From Candidatus Harrysmithiimonas galli (GTDB lineage: Bacteria > Bacillota > Bacilli > CAJFEE01), in contig CAJFEE010000010.1 of NCBI GenBank assembly GCA_904373265.1, positions 62,001-126,000 of the forward strand: DNA of 64,000 nt, given 5' to 3'. The translations under genes were made by a program, and so were the position numbers. The notes beneath the pieces were generated by a model. The model was not told the origin of the DNA. It saw only the letters and a program-made list of their open reading frames with translations, and did no database searches. This document shows, piece after piece, positions 46,948 through 58,626 of the stretch (position 1 is the stretch's first letter; the number at the start of each line of letters is the position of its first letter).

Positions 46948-48026
46948 CAAAAAGATTGCTTATTTTAGAAGACGGAACATTTTTTGAAGGGAAAGCATTT
47001 GGTGCATCGGTAGAGAAAACTGGAGAAGTTGTTTTTAACACAGGAATGACTGGATATCAGGAAATTTTGACCGATCCGTCTTATTGCGATCAAATCGTTT
47101 GTTTGACCTATCCGTTAATCGGAAACTATGGAATCAACCGGGATGATTTTGAATCCATCAAACCATCTGTACATGGACTGATCGTAAAAGAAGCTTGTGA
47201 CACACCTTCTAATTTCAGAAGTCAAATGACTTTACATAAATATTTGGAAATTAATCAAATTCCTGGCATTATGGGAATTGATACACGGAAGCTAACGCGT
47301 CTTATTCGTTCACATGGTACAATGAAAGGCAGACTATGCAATGGGGATGTAGATGTCCATGCGATTGTCGAGGAGCTAAAAAATACGAGTTTAATGACAG
47401 ATCAAGTTTCTCGTGTATCAACCAAAAGTACATATTCGTCTCCAGGAAAAAAGGAACGTATTGTATTAATGGATTTTGGCATGAAACATGGTATTTTGCG
47501 AGAATTAAATGATCGCGGCTGTGATGTGCGTGTTGTACCCTATAATACAACTGCTGAGGAAATTTTAAATTTAAAGCCAGACGGCATTATGTTAAGTAAT
47601 GGTCCTGGTGATCCAAAAGATGTACCTGTTGCCATTGACACTGTTCGTACACTGCTTGGAAAAGTTCCGCTTTTTGGCATTTGTTTGGGACATCAACTCT
47701 TTGCATTGGCATGTGGTGCAGATACGATACGTTTGAAATTCGGACATCGCGGCTCCAATCATCCAGTGAAAAATTTAGAGACCAAAGAAGTCTATATTAC
47801 CAGTCAAAATCATGGATATACAGTCGATTTGGCCTCACTCGAAGGGAAGCCGATTCATATGACACATATTGCGGTAAATGATGGAACCTGTGAAGGCTTA
47901 CGTCATGATGAGTTTCCAGCTTTTACCGTTCAATACCATCCTGAAGCCTCACCGGGACCGGAGGATGCAAATTTATTGTTCGATCAGTTTATTGAAATGA
48001 TTCGTGAAAATAAAAAGCAGAAGTAG
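46944..48026 (+). CDS. carA: carbamoyl phosphate synthase small subunit
   Basis: A 360-residue glutaminase subunit. It starts [20 protein letters not shown], has [13 protein letters not shown] and GMDTRKLTR-like ([15 protein letters not shown]) blocks, and the class I amidotransferase domain with nucleophile Cys in [15 protein letters not shown], plus [10 protein letters not shown] for the catalytic His/Glu. It releases ammonia from glutamine for CarB. ATG 46944 overlaps the pyrC stop (ATGA). In B. subtilis it is called pyrAA. Confidence 0.97.
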
Positions 48027-48037
48027 GGGGATTTATT

Positions 48038-51000
48038 ATGCCAAAACGTTCAGATATTCACACCATTTTAGTCATCGGTTCCGGTCCGATTATTATTGGT
48101 CAGGCTGCTGAATTTGATTATTCAGGTACACAGGCTTGTCAAGCTTTACGTGAGGAAGGATACAGTGTCATTCTTGTTAATTCAAATCCTGCCACAATTA
48201 TGACTGATACAGCAACGGCAGATAAAGTATATATTGAGCCATTGACACTAGAAGCACTAACGGAAATTATTCGTAAGGAACGACCGGATGCGATTTTACC
48301 AACCTTGGGCGGACAAACTGGGCTCAATATGGCGGTTGAATTGGCCAAAAGCGGTGTTCTAAAGGAATGTGATGTTGAAATTTTAGGAACAAAATTGTCA
48401 TCGATTGAAAAAGCAGAAGATCGGGATATGTTTCGTCAACTGATGTATGAGATTGGCGAACCAGTTCCAGAAAGCGATATCATCTATTCTTTAGAAGAGG
48501 CACGTGCCTTTGTGAACAAAATCGGATTTCCAGTGATTGTTCGTCCAGCATTTACCTTGGGCGGGACTGGAGGGGGAATCTGCTCCAATGACGAGGAATT
48601 GGAAGAGATTGTTACCTCTGGTCTAAAAAACAGTCCAGTTCACCAATGCCTATTAGAAAAAAGCATTGCGGGTTTTAAAGAAATTGAATATGAAGTGATG
48701 CGTGATTCTGGCAACCATGCAATTGTTGTTTGTAATATGGAAAACATTGATCCCGTTGGTGTTCATACTGGAGACAGCATTGTAGTAGCACCAAGTCAAA
48801 CTTTATCTGACCGTGAGTATCAACTTTTGCGGAATGTGTCCTTGAAAATTATTCGTGCTTTAGAAATCGAAGGTGGCTGCAATGTACAGCTAGCTTTGGA
48901 TCCGAATTCCATGAATTATTATATTATTGAAGTCAATCCAAGAGTGAGTCGTTCCTCTGCGTTAGCCTCTAAAGCAACTGGATATCCGATTGCTAAACTA
49001 GCAGCGAAAATCGCAGTTGGATTAACATTGGATGAAATTGAAAATCCAGTAACCAAAAAAACCTTTGCCAGTTTTGAGCCTGCCTTGGACTATGTCGTAT
49101 CAAAAATTCCACGCTGGCCGTTTGATAAATTTCAAAACGGGAATCGCCGCTTAGGTACGCAAATGAAAGCAACTGGCGAAGTAATGGCTATTGGACGCAC
49201 TTTAGAGGAATCTTTATTAAAAGCGGTTCGTTCGTTAGAGTACGGTGTGCATCATCTACAGTTGAAAGATTTTCCGAAGATGGATAAGGAAGCGTTTAAA
49301 ACACGTGTTGTAAAAGCAGATGACGAAAGAATGTTTATTGTATCTGAGGCAATTCGTCAGGGCATCAGTATTGAGGAAATTCATGATTGGACGAAAATTG
49401 ATTTATTCTTTCTGAAAAAATTTCAAAACATTATCGATTTGGAAGAAAAAATCGCAGTTTCTAAAATGAATTTGGATGTTTTGGCAGAAGCTAAGAAGAT
49501 GGGGTACAGCGACAAATATTTGGCCGAAGTTTGGCAGACAACCGAGTTTGAAGTTTATCGATTGAGAAAGCAAAATGGTTTGATCCCAGTGTATAAAATG
49601 GTCGATACTTGTGCTGGAGAATTTGAGGCCTATACGCCGTATTATTATGGAACTTATGAAGATGAAAATGAATCCGTGATTACCGAGAAAAAAAGCATTA
49701 TTGTACTTGGCTCTGGTCCGATCCGTATCGGTCAAGGGATTGAATTCGATTATGCTACTGTACATGCAGTGTGGGCAATTAAGGAAGCTGGTTATGAAGC
49801 AATTATTATTAATAACAATCCAGAAACAGTTTCAACTGATTTTACGATTTCCGATAAATTATATTTTGAACCGCTGACTATTGAGGATGTTATGCATGTG
49901 ATCGATCATGAACAGCCAGAAGGTGTACTTGTGCAATTTGGTGGTCAAACAGCAATCAATTTGGCGGAGAAACTGGTTGAACGTGGTGTAAAAATTTTAG
50001 GTACATCATTAGAAGCTCTAAATCGTGCCGAAGATCGAAAGCAATTTGAAAAAGCGTTGTCCGAATTAGAAATTCCACAGCCGCTTGGAAAAACTGCTAC
50101 AAATGTGAAAGATGCGGTGAAAATCGCAAAGGAAATTGGATTTCCCGTGTTGGTTCGTCCATCCTTTGTTCTTGGTGGTCGTGCGATGGAAATTGTTGAA
50201 AATGAAGATGAGCTGGTTTACTATATGGAGCATGCTGTTCAGGCAAGTCCAGAACATCCAATTTTAATTGATCGGTACTTAATTGGCAAGGAAGTTGAGG
50301 TTGATGCCATTTCTGATGGTGAAACGGTATTTATCCCAGGAATTATGGAGCATATTGAAAGAGCAGGCGTACACTCTGGAGATTCCATTGCCGTTTATCC
50401 GCCACAAAGCTTATCAAAGAACATCAAAAAACAGCTTGTTGACTACACCATCCGTTTGGCAAAGGGTTTAGAGATTGTCGGATTATTAAACATCCAATTT
50501 GTGATCGCAAACGATCAAGCCTATGTGCTTGAAGTCAACCCACGTGCTAGCCGAACCATTCCGTTTTTAAGTAAAATTACTTGTGTACCGATGGCAAATG
50601 TTGCAACAAAAGTGATGCTTGGTCATTCATTGAAGGAACTTGGTTACCAAACCGGATACCGAAAAGAAAGAGAAGGTGTATTTATTAAGGCGCCTGTGTT
50701 CTCTTTTGCTAAATTGGGTGATGTGGATATTACATTGGGACCGGAAATGAAATCGACTGGTGAAGTTATGGGAAAAGATGTCAATATGGAAAAAGCCTTA
50801 TATAAAGCGTTGGTTGCTTCTGGTATTCAAATTCCACGATTCGGTACAGTTGTGCTAACCGTTTCTGATAAAGATAAAAAAGAGGTGCTTGAAATTGCTC
50901 GACGTTTTAAAGCAATTGGTTATCATGTCGTTGCAACAAGTGGCACGCAAAAGTATTTAGCCAAGCATGATATTGTAGTTGATAAGGTGGGAAAAATTTC

Positions 51001-51246
51001 CGATGAAGATCAAAAATCTTTGTTGGATATGATTCGAGAAGGAAAAGCACAGTATATTGTTAATACCTTGACCAAAGGAAAGCAGCCGATGCGCGATGGT
51101 TATCAAATTCGCCGCAATGCAGTTGAAAATGGTGTAGCTTGTTTAACTTCTTTAGATACAGCCCATGCAATTTTGACTGTTTTGGAAATGATGAAATTTT
51201 CTGTAGAGGTAATGGATGCCGAAATGGTACATGAGGTGATTGAGCT

Positions 51247-51250
<4 letters not shown>
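48038..51250 (+). CDS. carB: carbamoyl phosphate synthase large subunit
   Basis: A 1070-residue synthetase with two homologous ATP-grasp halves: [33 protein letters not shown] starts the first and [25 protein letters not shown] (from ~residue 549) the second. The conserved [16 protein letters not shown] and [15 protein letters not shown] loops and a C-terminal MGS-like regulatory domain (residues ~930-1070, [11 protein letters not shown]) are present. It makes carbamoyl phosphate from bicarbonate, ammonia and two ATP. pyrK overlaps its stop by four bases. Confidence 0.98.
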
Positions 51251-53634
<2,384 letters not shown>

Positions 53635-53638
<4 letters not shown>

Positions 53639-54267
53639 AACAAAGCATTGCTCATGAATTGTTAGAAATCGGTGCGTTGCATTTGCGTCCAGAAAATCCA
53701 TTTACTTGGACAAGCGGCATTCGGTCGCCAATTTATTGTGACAACCGTCTCATTCTTTCCTTTCCTAAAACAAGAGATTTGGTGCTCAAAGGATTCGTTG
53801 ATTTGATCCGCGAAAAATATCCGGAAGTAAATATGATTTCTGGTTGTGCAACAGCAGGCATTCCGGCAGCCACTTTGATTGCTCATGTGTTAAATCTTCC
53901 AATGACTTATGTTCGTGGTGAAGCAAAAAAGCATGGTCGTCAAAATCAAATTGAAGGTTTGGCAAATCCAGGACAAAAGGTGGTCGTAATTGAAGATTTA
54001 TTGTCAACTGGAAAGTCTTCTATTGCCTGTGTGAAAGCATTGCGCGAGGCAGGCTGTGAAGTTTTAGGCATCGTTGCGATTTTCTCTTATGATTTGCCAA
54101 TTTTACGGGAGCAATTGAAAGCCGCGAAGGTTGAAGCAACTGCATTAAGCAATTATGATACACTGATTCAGGTTGCCATTTCTCGTGGCATTGTTGCCCG
54201 AGAAACAGAAGAAAAATTGTTTGCTTTTCGCGCCAATCCACAGGATCCAGCATGGATGGAAATATAA
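53635..54267 (+). CDS. pyrE: orotate phosphoribosyltransferase
   Basis: A 210-residue PRTase. The PRPP loop is VVVIEDLLSTGKSSIACVKALREAG (residues ~118-142), and GCATAGIPAATLIAHVLNLPMTYVRGEAKKHGRQNQIEG holds the flexible loop with RxxxKxHG. It makes OMP from orotate and PRPP. ATG 53635 overlaps the pyrF stop (ATGA) after GGAGGAGG. It is the last gene of the operon; two hairpins follow. Confidence 0.98.
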
Positions 54268-54293
54268 AAAACAAGAGTGTTTTTGTTTTTTAT
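54264..54293 (+). terminator. AT-only hairpin at the pyrE stop codon
   Basis: ATAAAAAACAA (54264-54274) and TTGTTTTTTAT (54283-54293) are perfect complements and include the pyrE TAA stop. The stem is A/T only and followed by CGG, so it is a weak or partial terminator. Confidence 0.5.
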
Positions 54294-54341
54294 CGGATAA
54301 ACGAATCGTATAAAAATAATGTTATAGGGATATAGAAAGAA

Positions 54342-54376
54342 ATGGGTTTGTGATGTGTAGCACATCACAAACCCAT
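54342..54376. terminator. perfect 16-bp hairpin, probable pyr operon terminator
   Basis: ATGGGTTTGTGATGTG (54342-54357), loop TAG, CACATCACAAACCCAT (54361-54376): a perfect 16-base stem. There is no T-run at once on the plus strand (a TTTTTTT run starts about 13 bases later); on the minus strand the stem is followed by TTCTTTC. It may act in both directions. Confidence 0.6.
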
Positions 54377-54666
54377 ACAAAAACCGGATTTTTTTGTCTA
54401 TTTTCTTTGTAACTTAAAAGTTTCTGCAAATGGTGTCTAAATTTTATTAAGATATGAAAAGTTATAAAGTGCGTTAAAACGATTATGAGAAGCTCTGCAA
54501 TTTGTTGCGTATATATCAGATCAAATGCTCTATTGCATGATTATGTTTGATTGTCTCATACTGGATTTGGTAGGACTGTTAGTGGGTAGCATATTTTCAC
54601 CATTTCTCTCATCCTTTGTGAACTGTATCATTTCTGCTATTTTCTCGCTAAACGAGAATTTATCTC
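54377..54666. other. intergenic region between pyrE and the methyltransferase
   Basis: About 290 bases without a recognisable gene. Confidence 0.5.
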
Positions 54667-55359
54667 CTATTGTTTTCTCACGCGTACAATAATTATATCA
54701 GGCTTTTCTTTATGTTTAAAATTTTCTTCATAAAAACCGTCAATTACAAAACCATGCATAAAGCAAACATGAAAAATATCTTGTAAAGAGCGATGGTAAT
54801 AATTGTGTAACTGCGGTTGCCCCAAAATTGCCTCCCCCAGATAGCTATGGGCTGATAAATATTTGTCTGTCAATGTTACAAAGCATGGATGTTGTGTAGC
54901 AAATACAAATATTCCGTTTTCTTCAAGCAATTCATTTAAGCTTTGAAACAGAGGGATAATATTGGATATATCCATAATTGCCATAAGCGATACTGCTTTA
55001 TTATAGCACCTTACCTTTTTTAGAGACAGAAGTTCTGTTTTACTTGTTGCATCGATCACATAAAACTCAATTTTATCCAAAAATCGTTCTTGTCTCTTTT
55101 TCGCAAGTTCGATCATTTTTTTGCTATAGTCAAAAGCAACGACATTTGCTTTTCTTTCTGCCATGTATGCTGAATAGTTTCCATTGCCACAAGCAACATC
55201 AAGAATAAAATCACCATCTTTGATGTCAAGCAATTCATTTATTCTCGGTCTTACTACTTCTCTGTGAAATTGATTTGATTCATCTCCCATATAATTATCC
55301 CAAAATTCTGCGTTGGCTTCCCATGCTTGTATGCTTTTTTCGTGAGTTTGCTTTTTCAT
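54667..55359 (-). CDS. class I SAM-dependent methyltransferase
   Basis: A 230-residue methyltransferase. Motif I is FILDVACGNGNYSAYMAER (residues ~51-69), with VVAFDYSKKMIELAKKRQ as the adenosine-binding strand (~74-91) and FVFATQHPCFVTL (~151-163) in the substrate part. The substrate is unknown; the short N-terminus (EANAEFWDNYMGDESNQFHREVVRP) is typical of small-molecule methyltransferases of the UbiE/BioC type. ATG on the minus strand is preceded by GCAGGAGAT. It is the only minus-strand gene between 427 and 58 kb and lies in a gene-poor region, so it is probably acquired. Confidence 0.88.
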   Translation of the reverse strand: MKKQTHEKSIQAWEANAEFWDNYMGDESNQFHREVVRPRINELLDIKDGDFILDVACGNGNYSAYMAERKANVVAFDYSKKMIELAKKRQERFLDKIEFYVIDATSKTELLSLKKVRCYNKAVSLMAIMDISNIIPLFQSLNELLEENGIFVFATQHPCFVTLTDKYLSAHSYLGEAILGQPQLHNYYHRSLQDIFHVCFMHGFVIDGFYEENFKHKEKPDIIIVRVRKQ

Positions 55360-55699
55360 ATCGTTATCTCCTGCAAATTTTGATTGATAGGTTCGTTTCT
55401 TTCATAATATGGTAATATGTTAGTCATTCATCTTGTCATTGACTCTGGGATCATAAGTATCATGTTGACTTTTCTCATCTGAGCTGGCTGAGATCATATT
55501 GAAATTTATTTGGCACCAAATGCCAGTCGATACAGGTTATAAGTAACGAGTATCACGAAAGAAAATCCACATGGGTGTCTGCTATAATGATTTTCTATTG
55601 TCTGATCTCTTTTTTATCTGTATTTTAGTGAAATTGGACTGTTTTTGACTTCATTTTTATTATACATCATCCAGTTTGTCCAGTCACTTTATACATGTG

Positions 55700-55723
55700 A
55701 ATATTCAAAACTGTATTAAGATA
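55700..55723 (+). repeat. diverged direct repeat, copy 1
   Basis: Begins AATATTCAAAACTGTATT and matches copy 2 at 56147 in 21 of 24 positions, all differences being transitions. Confidence 0.5.
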
Positions 55724-56146
55724 TATGTACTGGTTTAACTATGTCCAAAAAACAATTTGAACTTAGTGTATAGCATATGTTGTCGCGTTTGAACCATCTA
55801 AAACATCATAACTTACATATTTGGCTTCTATGAATTGATTTTCATGTTTTCCTATCACTTGCAGATTTTTTATTTGTTGTTTCTTCTGTATCGGAATTTG
55901 TCTCCAAGTGTTTTTATCTACATTCATTCAAATCAAAAGCATTATACGAAACGATACGTGAATTTGATGGGATCTAATGGAATATAAAGAAAATGGATTG
56001 TAAATATTTTTATTTGAAATAGCCTATAATCGATATGGAAACAATAAGTATAAATCTTAAAAATATATAGATTATAATTTAAATACATTGATTTTTGTGA
56101 TATATTTTCCTTATAAAATATTTTTGATTGAATAGTGGTGCCATTA

Positions 56147-56170
56147 AATACTCAAAATTGTATCAAGATA
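56147..56170 (+). repeat. diverged direct repeat, copy 2
   Basis: Begins AATACTCAAAATTGTATC; same orientation as copy 1, 447 bases downstream. Confidence 0.5.
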
Positions 56171-56783
56171 GCAAATATATTGTAATATGGATATTGAGGA
56201 GTACATCAAAACAAGGATGATAAGAAAGTCTATTCAAGTTTGAATCCAACTGTTAACCAAATTATATGAAACTTTTATATAGTTATTAATAAAATGACCA
56301 AAGGGTTTCTGCCAAGAGCAGAATAAGAAAATCTTTGAGATTAAAGTGGTTTGACTGCTAGACAGACAATGAAATCTAAACTATACTTAAAGTACAGAAT
56401 AGAAGGGATTAACTGTCAAAAATGAAGGAATTTATGAATAGACAATCAATCTGGAACTGAGTTACTTTCCTTTATCCAACCTTGAACAAGGTTGATAAAC
56501 TGTAAAGCTGGAATAGTAGCATTTCCAATCAGAAATAGATTTTACAAGATTATGCCCCAAAAAGCGGTTATGTTAATCTGTGGTTTTATACAAATGATCG
56601 TTATTTAGATGCTTGTTTTGACAGACTACATTTTCATAAATATATACGTGACAGTTTGTTTTTATATCTTATTTTTGAGTTTGTATTATTATGCACTACA
56701 ATCAATTGTAGTGTGAAACAAAAAAAGTATATGATGGATTATACTGGTTTTTCATGATATTTTGTTCCAAAAAGGGGAGTAAG

Positions 56784-57116
56784 ATGGATAAGAAAATTTT
56801 GTTTAGAAATATTTTGCTTTGGCTTATTTTAATTGGACTCATGTTTCCACTTCGAGCTGTTTATATGCATTATGCTGTGCTGCTAAGTCTGGAGGCCTCT
56901 TATGCCGTTTTTCTTTATGCGTTTATTGCTGGTGGACTTGTGATGTGTATGGATTTTTCATCACGAAAAATTAATATAATTATTTTTTTACTACAATTGA
57001 TTCTTGTTATATACAATATTTGGAATCCGATTCTTCTGTTTTCATCAACCATTTTGATTCATGGTGTAGTTTTAGGCATGTTTTTTCTATCTATATTTTT
57101 TCAACAAAGAAAATAA
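56784..57116 (+). CDS. small hydrophobic membrane protein of unknown function
   Basis: A 110-residue protein with about four membrane segments (residues ~8-21, 28-52, 62-77, 83-104) and basic ends (MDKKILFRN, FFQQRK). It resembles no family I can name. ATG 56784 lies after AAGGGGAG at five bases, a good site, and codon use is like that of its neighbours, so it is probably a real gene. It is alone, with gene-free DNA of more than 1 kb on both sides. Confidence 0.65.
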   Translation: MDKKILFRNILLWLILIGLMFPLRAVYMHYAVLLSLEASYAVFLYAFIAGGLVMCMDFSSRKINIIIFLLQLILVIYNIWNPILLFSSTILIHGVVLGMFFLSIFFQQRK

Positions 57117-58147
57117 ATATACTATATGCAATTTATTGGATTGTTCAAGTTGTCATCAGAAATAGTACATGCCGATATTCACTTTTTTAGTATCTTAATT
57201 CAAATTGGTAACGATTGTATGATAAAGATTGTTTCGAATAGAAACTTTATTGATATTGCTACTGTTTACAAAATATCAAGATGCATTTTTATTATTTCAC
57301 TTAAGGAGATAGGATACTTTTCATTTTCTAGATCAAAAAATATAGCCATTTTTATGTAATCCAAAGCCTTTCTTTTTTCATTTTTTGCTGTACTATGGTA
57401 AATATATTTGCGTCTAGTGATTTTGGTCAATTTTCTTTTATTTCTTGTTAAGAAGATTTTCTATAATAAAAATAAATGTATAGAAAACAATATTCAGATT
57501 TTAAAAAAGCACTTTATTATACATGTAAAGGTAATATATTTGTAGTTTGACGTTAAAATTGCTTAGATTATAGTATATAAAATTTGATTCAAATTGCGAT
57601 TTCAATCATAATGATATTTACTTTTGTAATCAAAAAATATAATAAATAAAAACAATATTATAGAATAATAATTCAATTTTATTGATTTATAACTTTTTTG
57701 AGGTTTGAATGTAACTGAATAAAAGAAAGATGCGCGATGGGGTAGGCAAGAGGAAGATTCAGTAACAGACTTGAAAAGTTTGAACTGAAAGATACCAAAA
57801 TGACAAGATTTTTCGTTGGAAATGAAACGCAATCAAAGATGTTGCTGGAAGATGGGATATATCTTGCACTACAATTTATTACGATCTTAAAAGATCAATA
57901 GGGAATTTTAAGATTTACTGATTGGTATGAATTTGGTGGATAATTTTGTTAAAAATAATCAAATGATTTTATTTTTTGTTATAATATTACGATAAATCAT
58001 ATTATATGTTTATGAAATGTTTTTTTATATGCTATTATTTTAGAATTTTATCTATATCGAATTCCTAAATTTTAAAATTACATTTAATATATTTGGTTTT
58101 ACGATGAATTGCCGCAGGTCATTTGACAATTTATCTACAAAGAAAGC
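57117..58147. other. AT-rich gene-free region
   Basis: About 1 kb. GTAACTGAAT (57711-57720) and ATTCAGTAAC (57757-57766) form a perfect 10-base inverted repeat around a short G-rich stretch. Short open frames here lack ribosome binding sites. Nothing else is recognisable. Confidence 0.5.
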
Positions 58148-58180
58148 GCTGCAATTTCCAAAGAAATTGCAGCATTTTTT
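58148..58180. terminator. bidirectional terminator next to the DUF1540 gene
   Basis: GCTGCAATTTC (58148-58158), loop CAAA, GAAATTGCAGC (58163-58173): a perfect 11-base stem with ATTTTTTC on the plus side and GCTTTCTTT on the minus side. It serves the minus-strand DUF1540 gene. Confidence 0.8.
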
Positions 58181-58193
58181 CATTTCTAAAATT

Positions 58194-58394
58194 TTATTTT
58201 TCTTTAAAAGTGATGCAGCAGGTTTCTGCTGATTCATATACATCTGTTTTGAAGCTGTCATCATTGGCAGCATTCATCAAATGCTCATTTGTACCTTGGG
58301 TTTCATCCGAACTGACAAGAATTTCTCCGGCGTTACAGTAATTATGTTCGCCGTAATATACACAGTTTGAAACTGTACAACGAATGGTTGGCAT
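58194..58394 (-). CDS. DUF1540 cysteine-rich small protein
   Basis: A 66-residue protein MPTIRCTVSNCVYYGEHNYC... with six cysteines (residues 6, 11, 20 and a CC pair near residue 61 among them), the DUF1540 pattern of a probable small metal-binding protein. DUF1540 genes occur in spore formers and their function is unknown. The minus-strand ATG at 58392-58394 follows GAAAGGAGTG. It has its own terminator and faces away from mutS. B. subtilis has cotE upstream of mutS; that gene is not in this window. Confidence 0.85.
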   Translation of the reverse strand: MPTIRCTVSNCVYYGEHNYCNAGEILVSSDETQGTNEHLMNAANDDSFKTDVYESAETCCITFKEK

Positions 58395-58626
58395 CAAAAA
58401 CACTCCTTTCAAGTTTAATTTGCACAAAAAAAATTTTTTTATGTAAGGTGATGATATTTTAGCTGGAGGTTTTTCAACCGTTTGATGCAAAAAATATGAT
58501 ATACTTTTAAAAGCATATTTTAGGAAGTGTTTAGGTAAGATAAATCGCTGCGACATAAAGAGGTTTTGGATTTTCTGTCTGATGATAGACAGCAGGATTT
58601 GGCGACAATGGAGGCGTAAAGTAAAA

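Larger units (their letters stand above)
55360..56783. other. gene-poor, probably decayed region
   Basis: About 1.4 kb without an intact gene. Visible structures are a diverged direct repeat (55700-55723 and 56147-56170), a TTCTGC-CAAGA-GCAGAA hairpin near 56310, and a CAACCTT-GAAC-AAGGTTG hairpin (56477-56494). Stop codons interrupt all frames. I cannot name the ancestral genes. Confidence 0.5.

Noticed and set aside
57602-57832. 76-codon minus-strand frame
   Set aside because: No ribosome binding site, and it runs through an inverted repeat and A/T-rich DNA.
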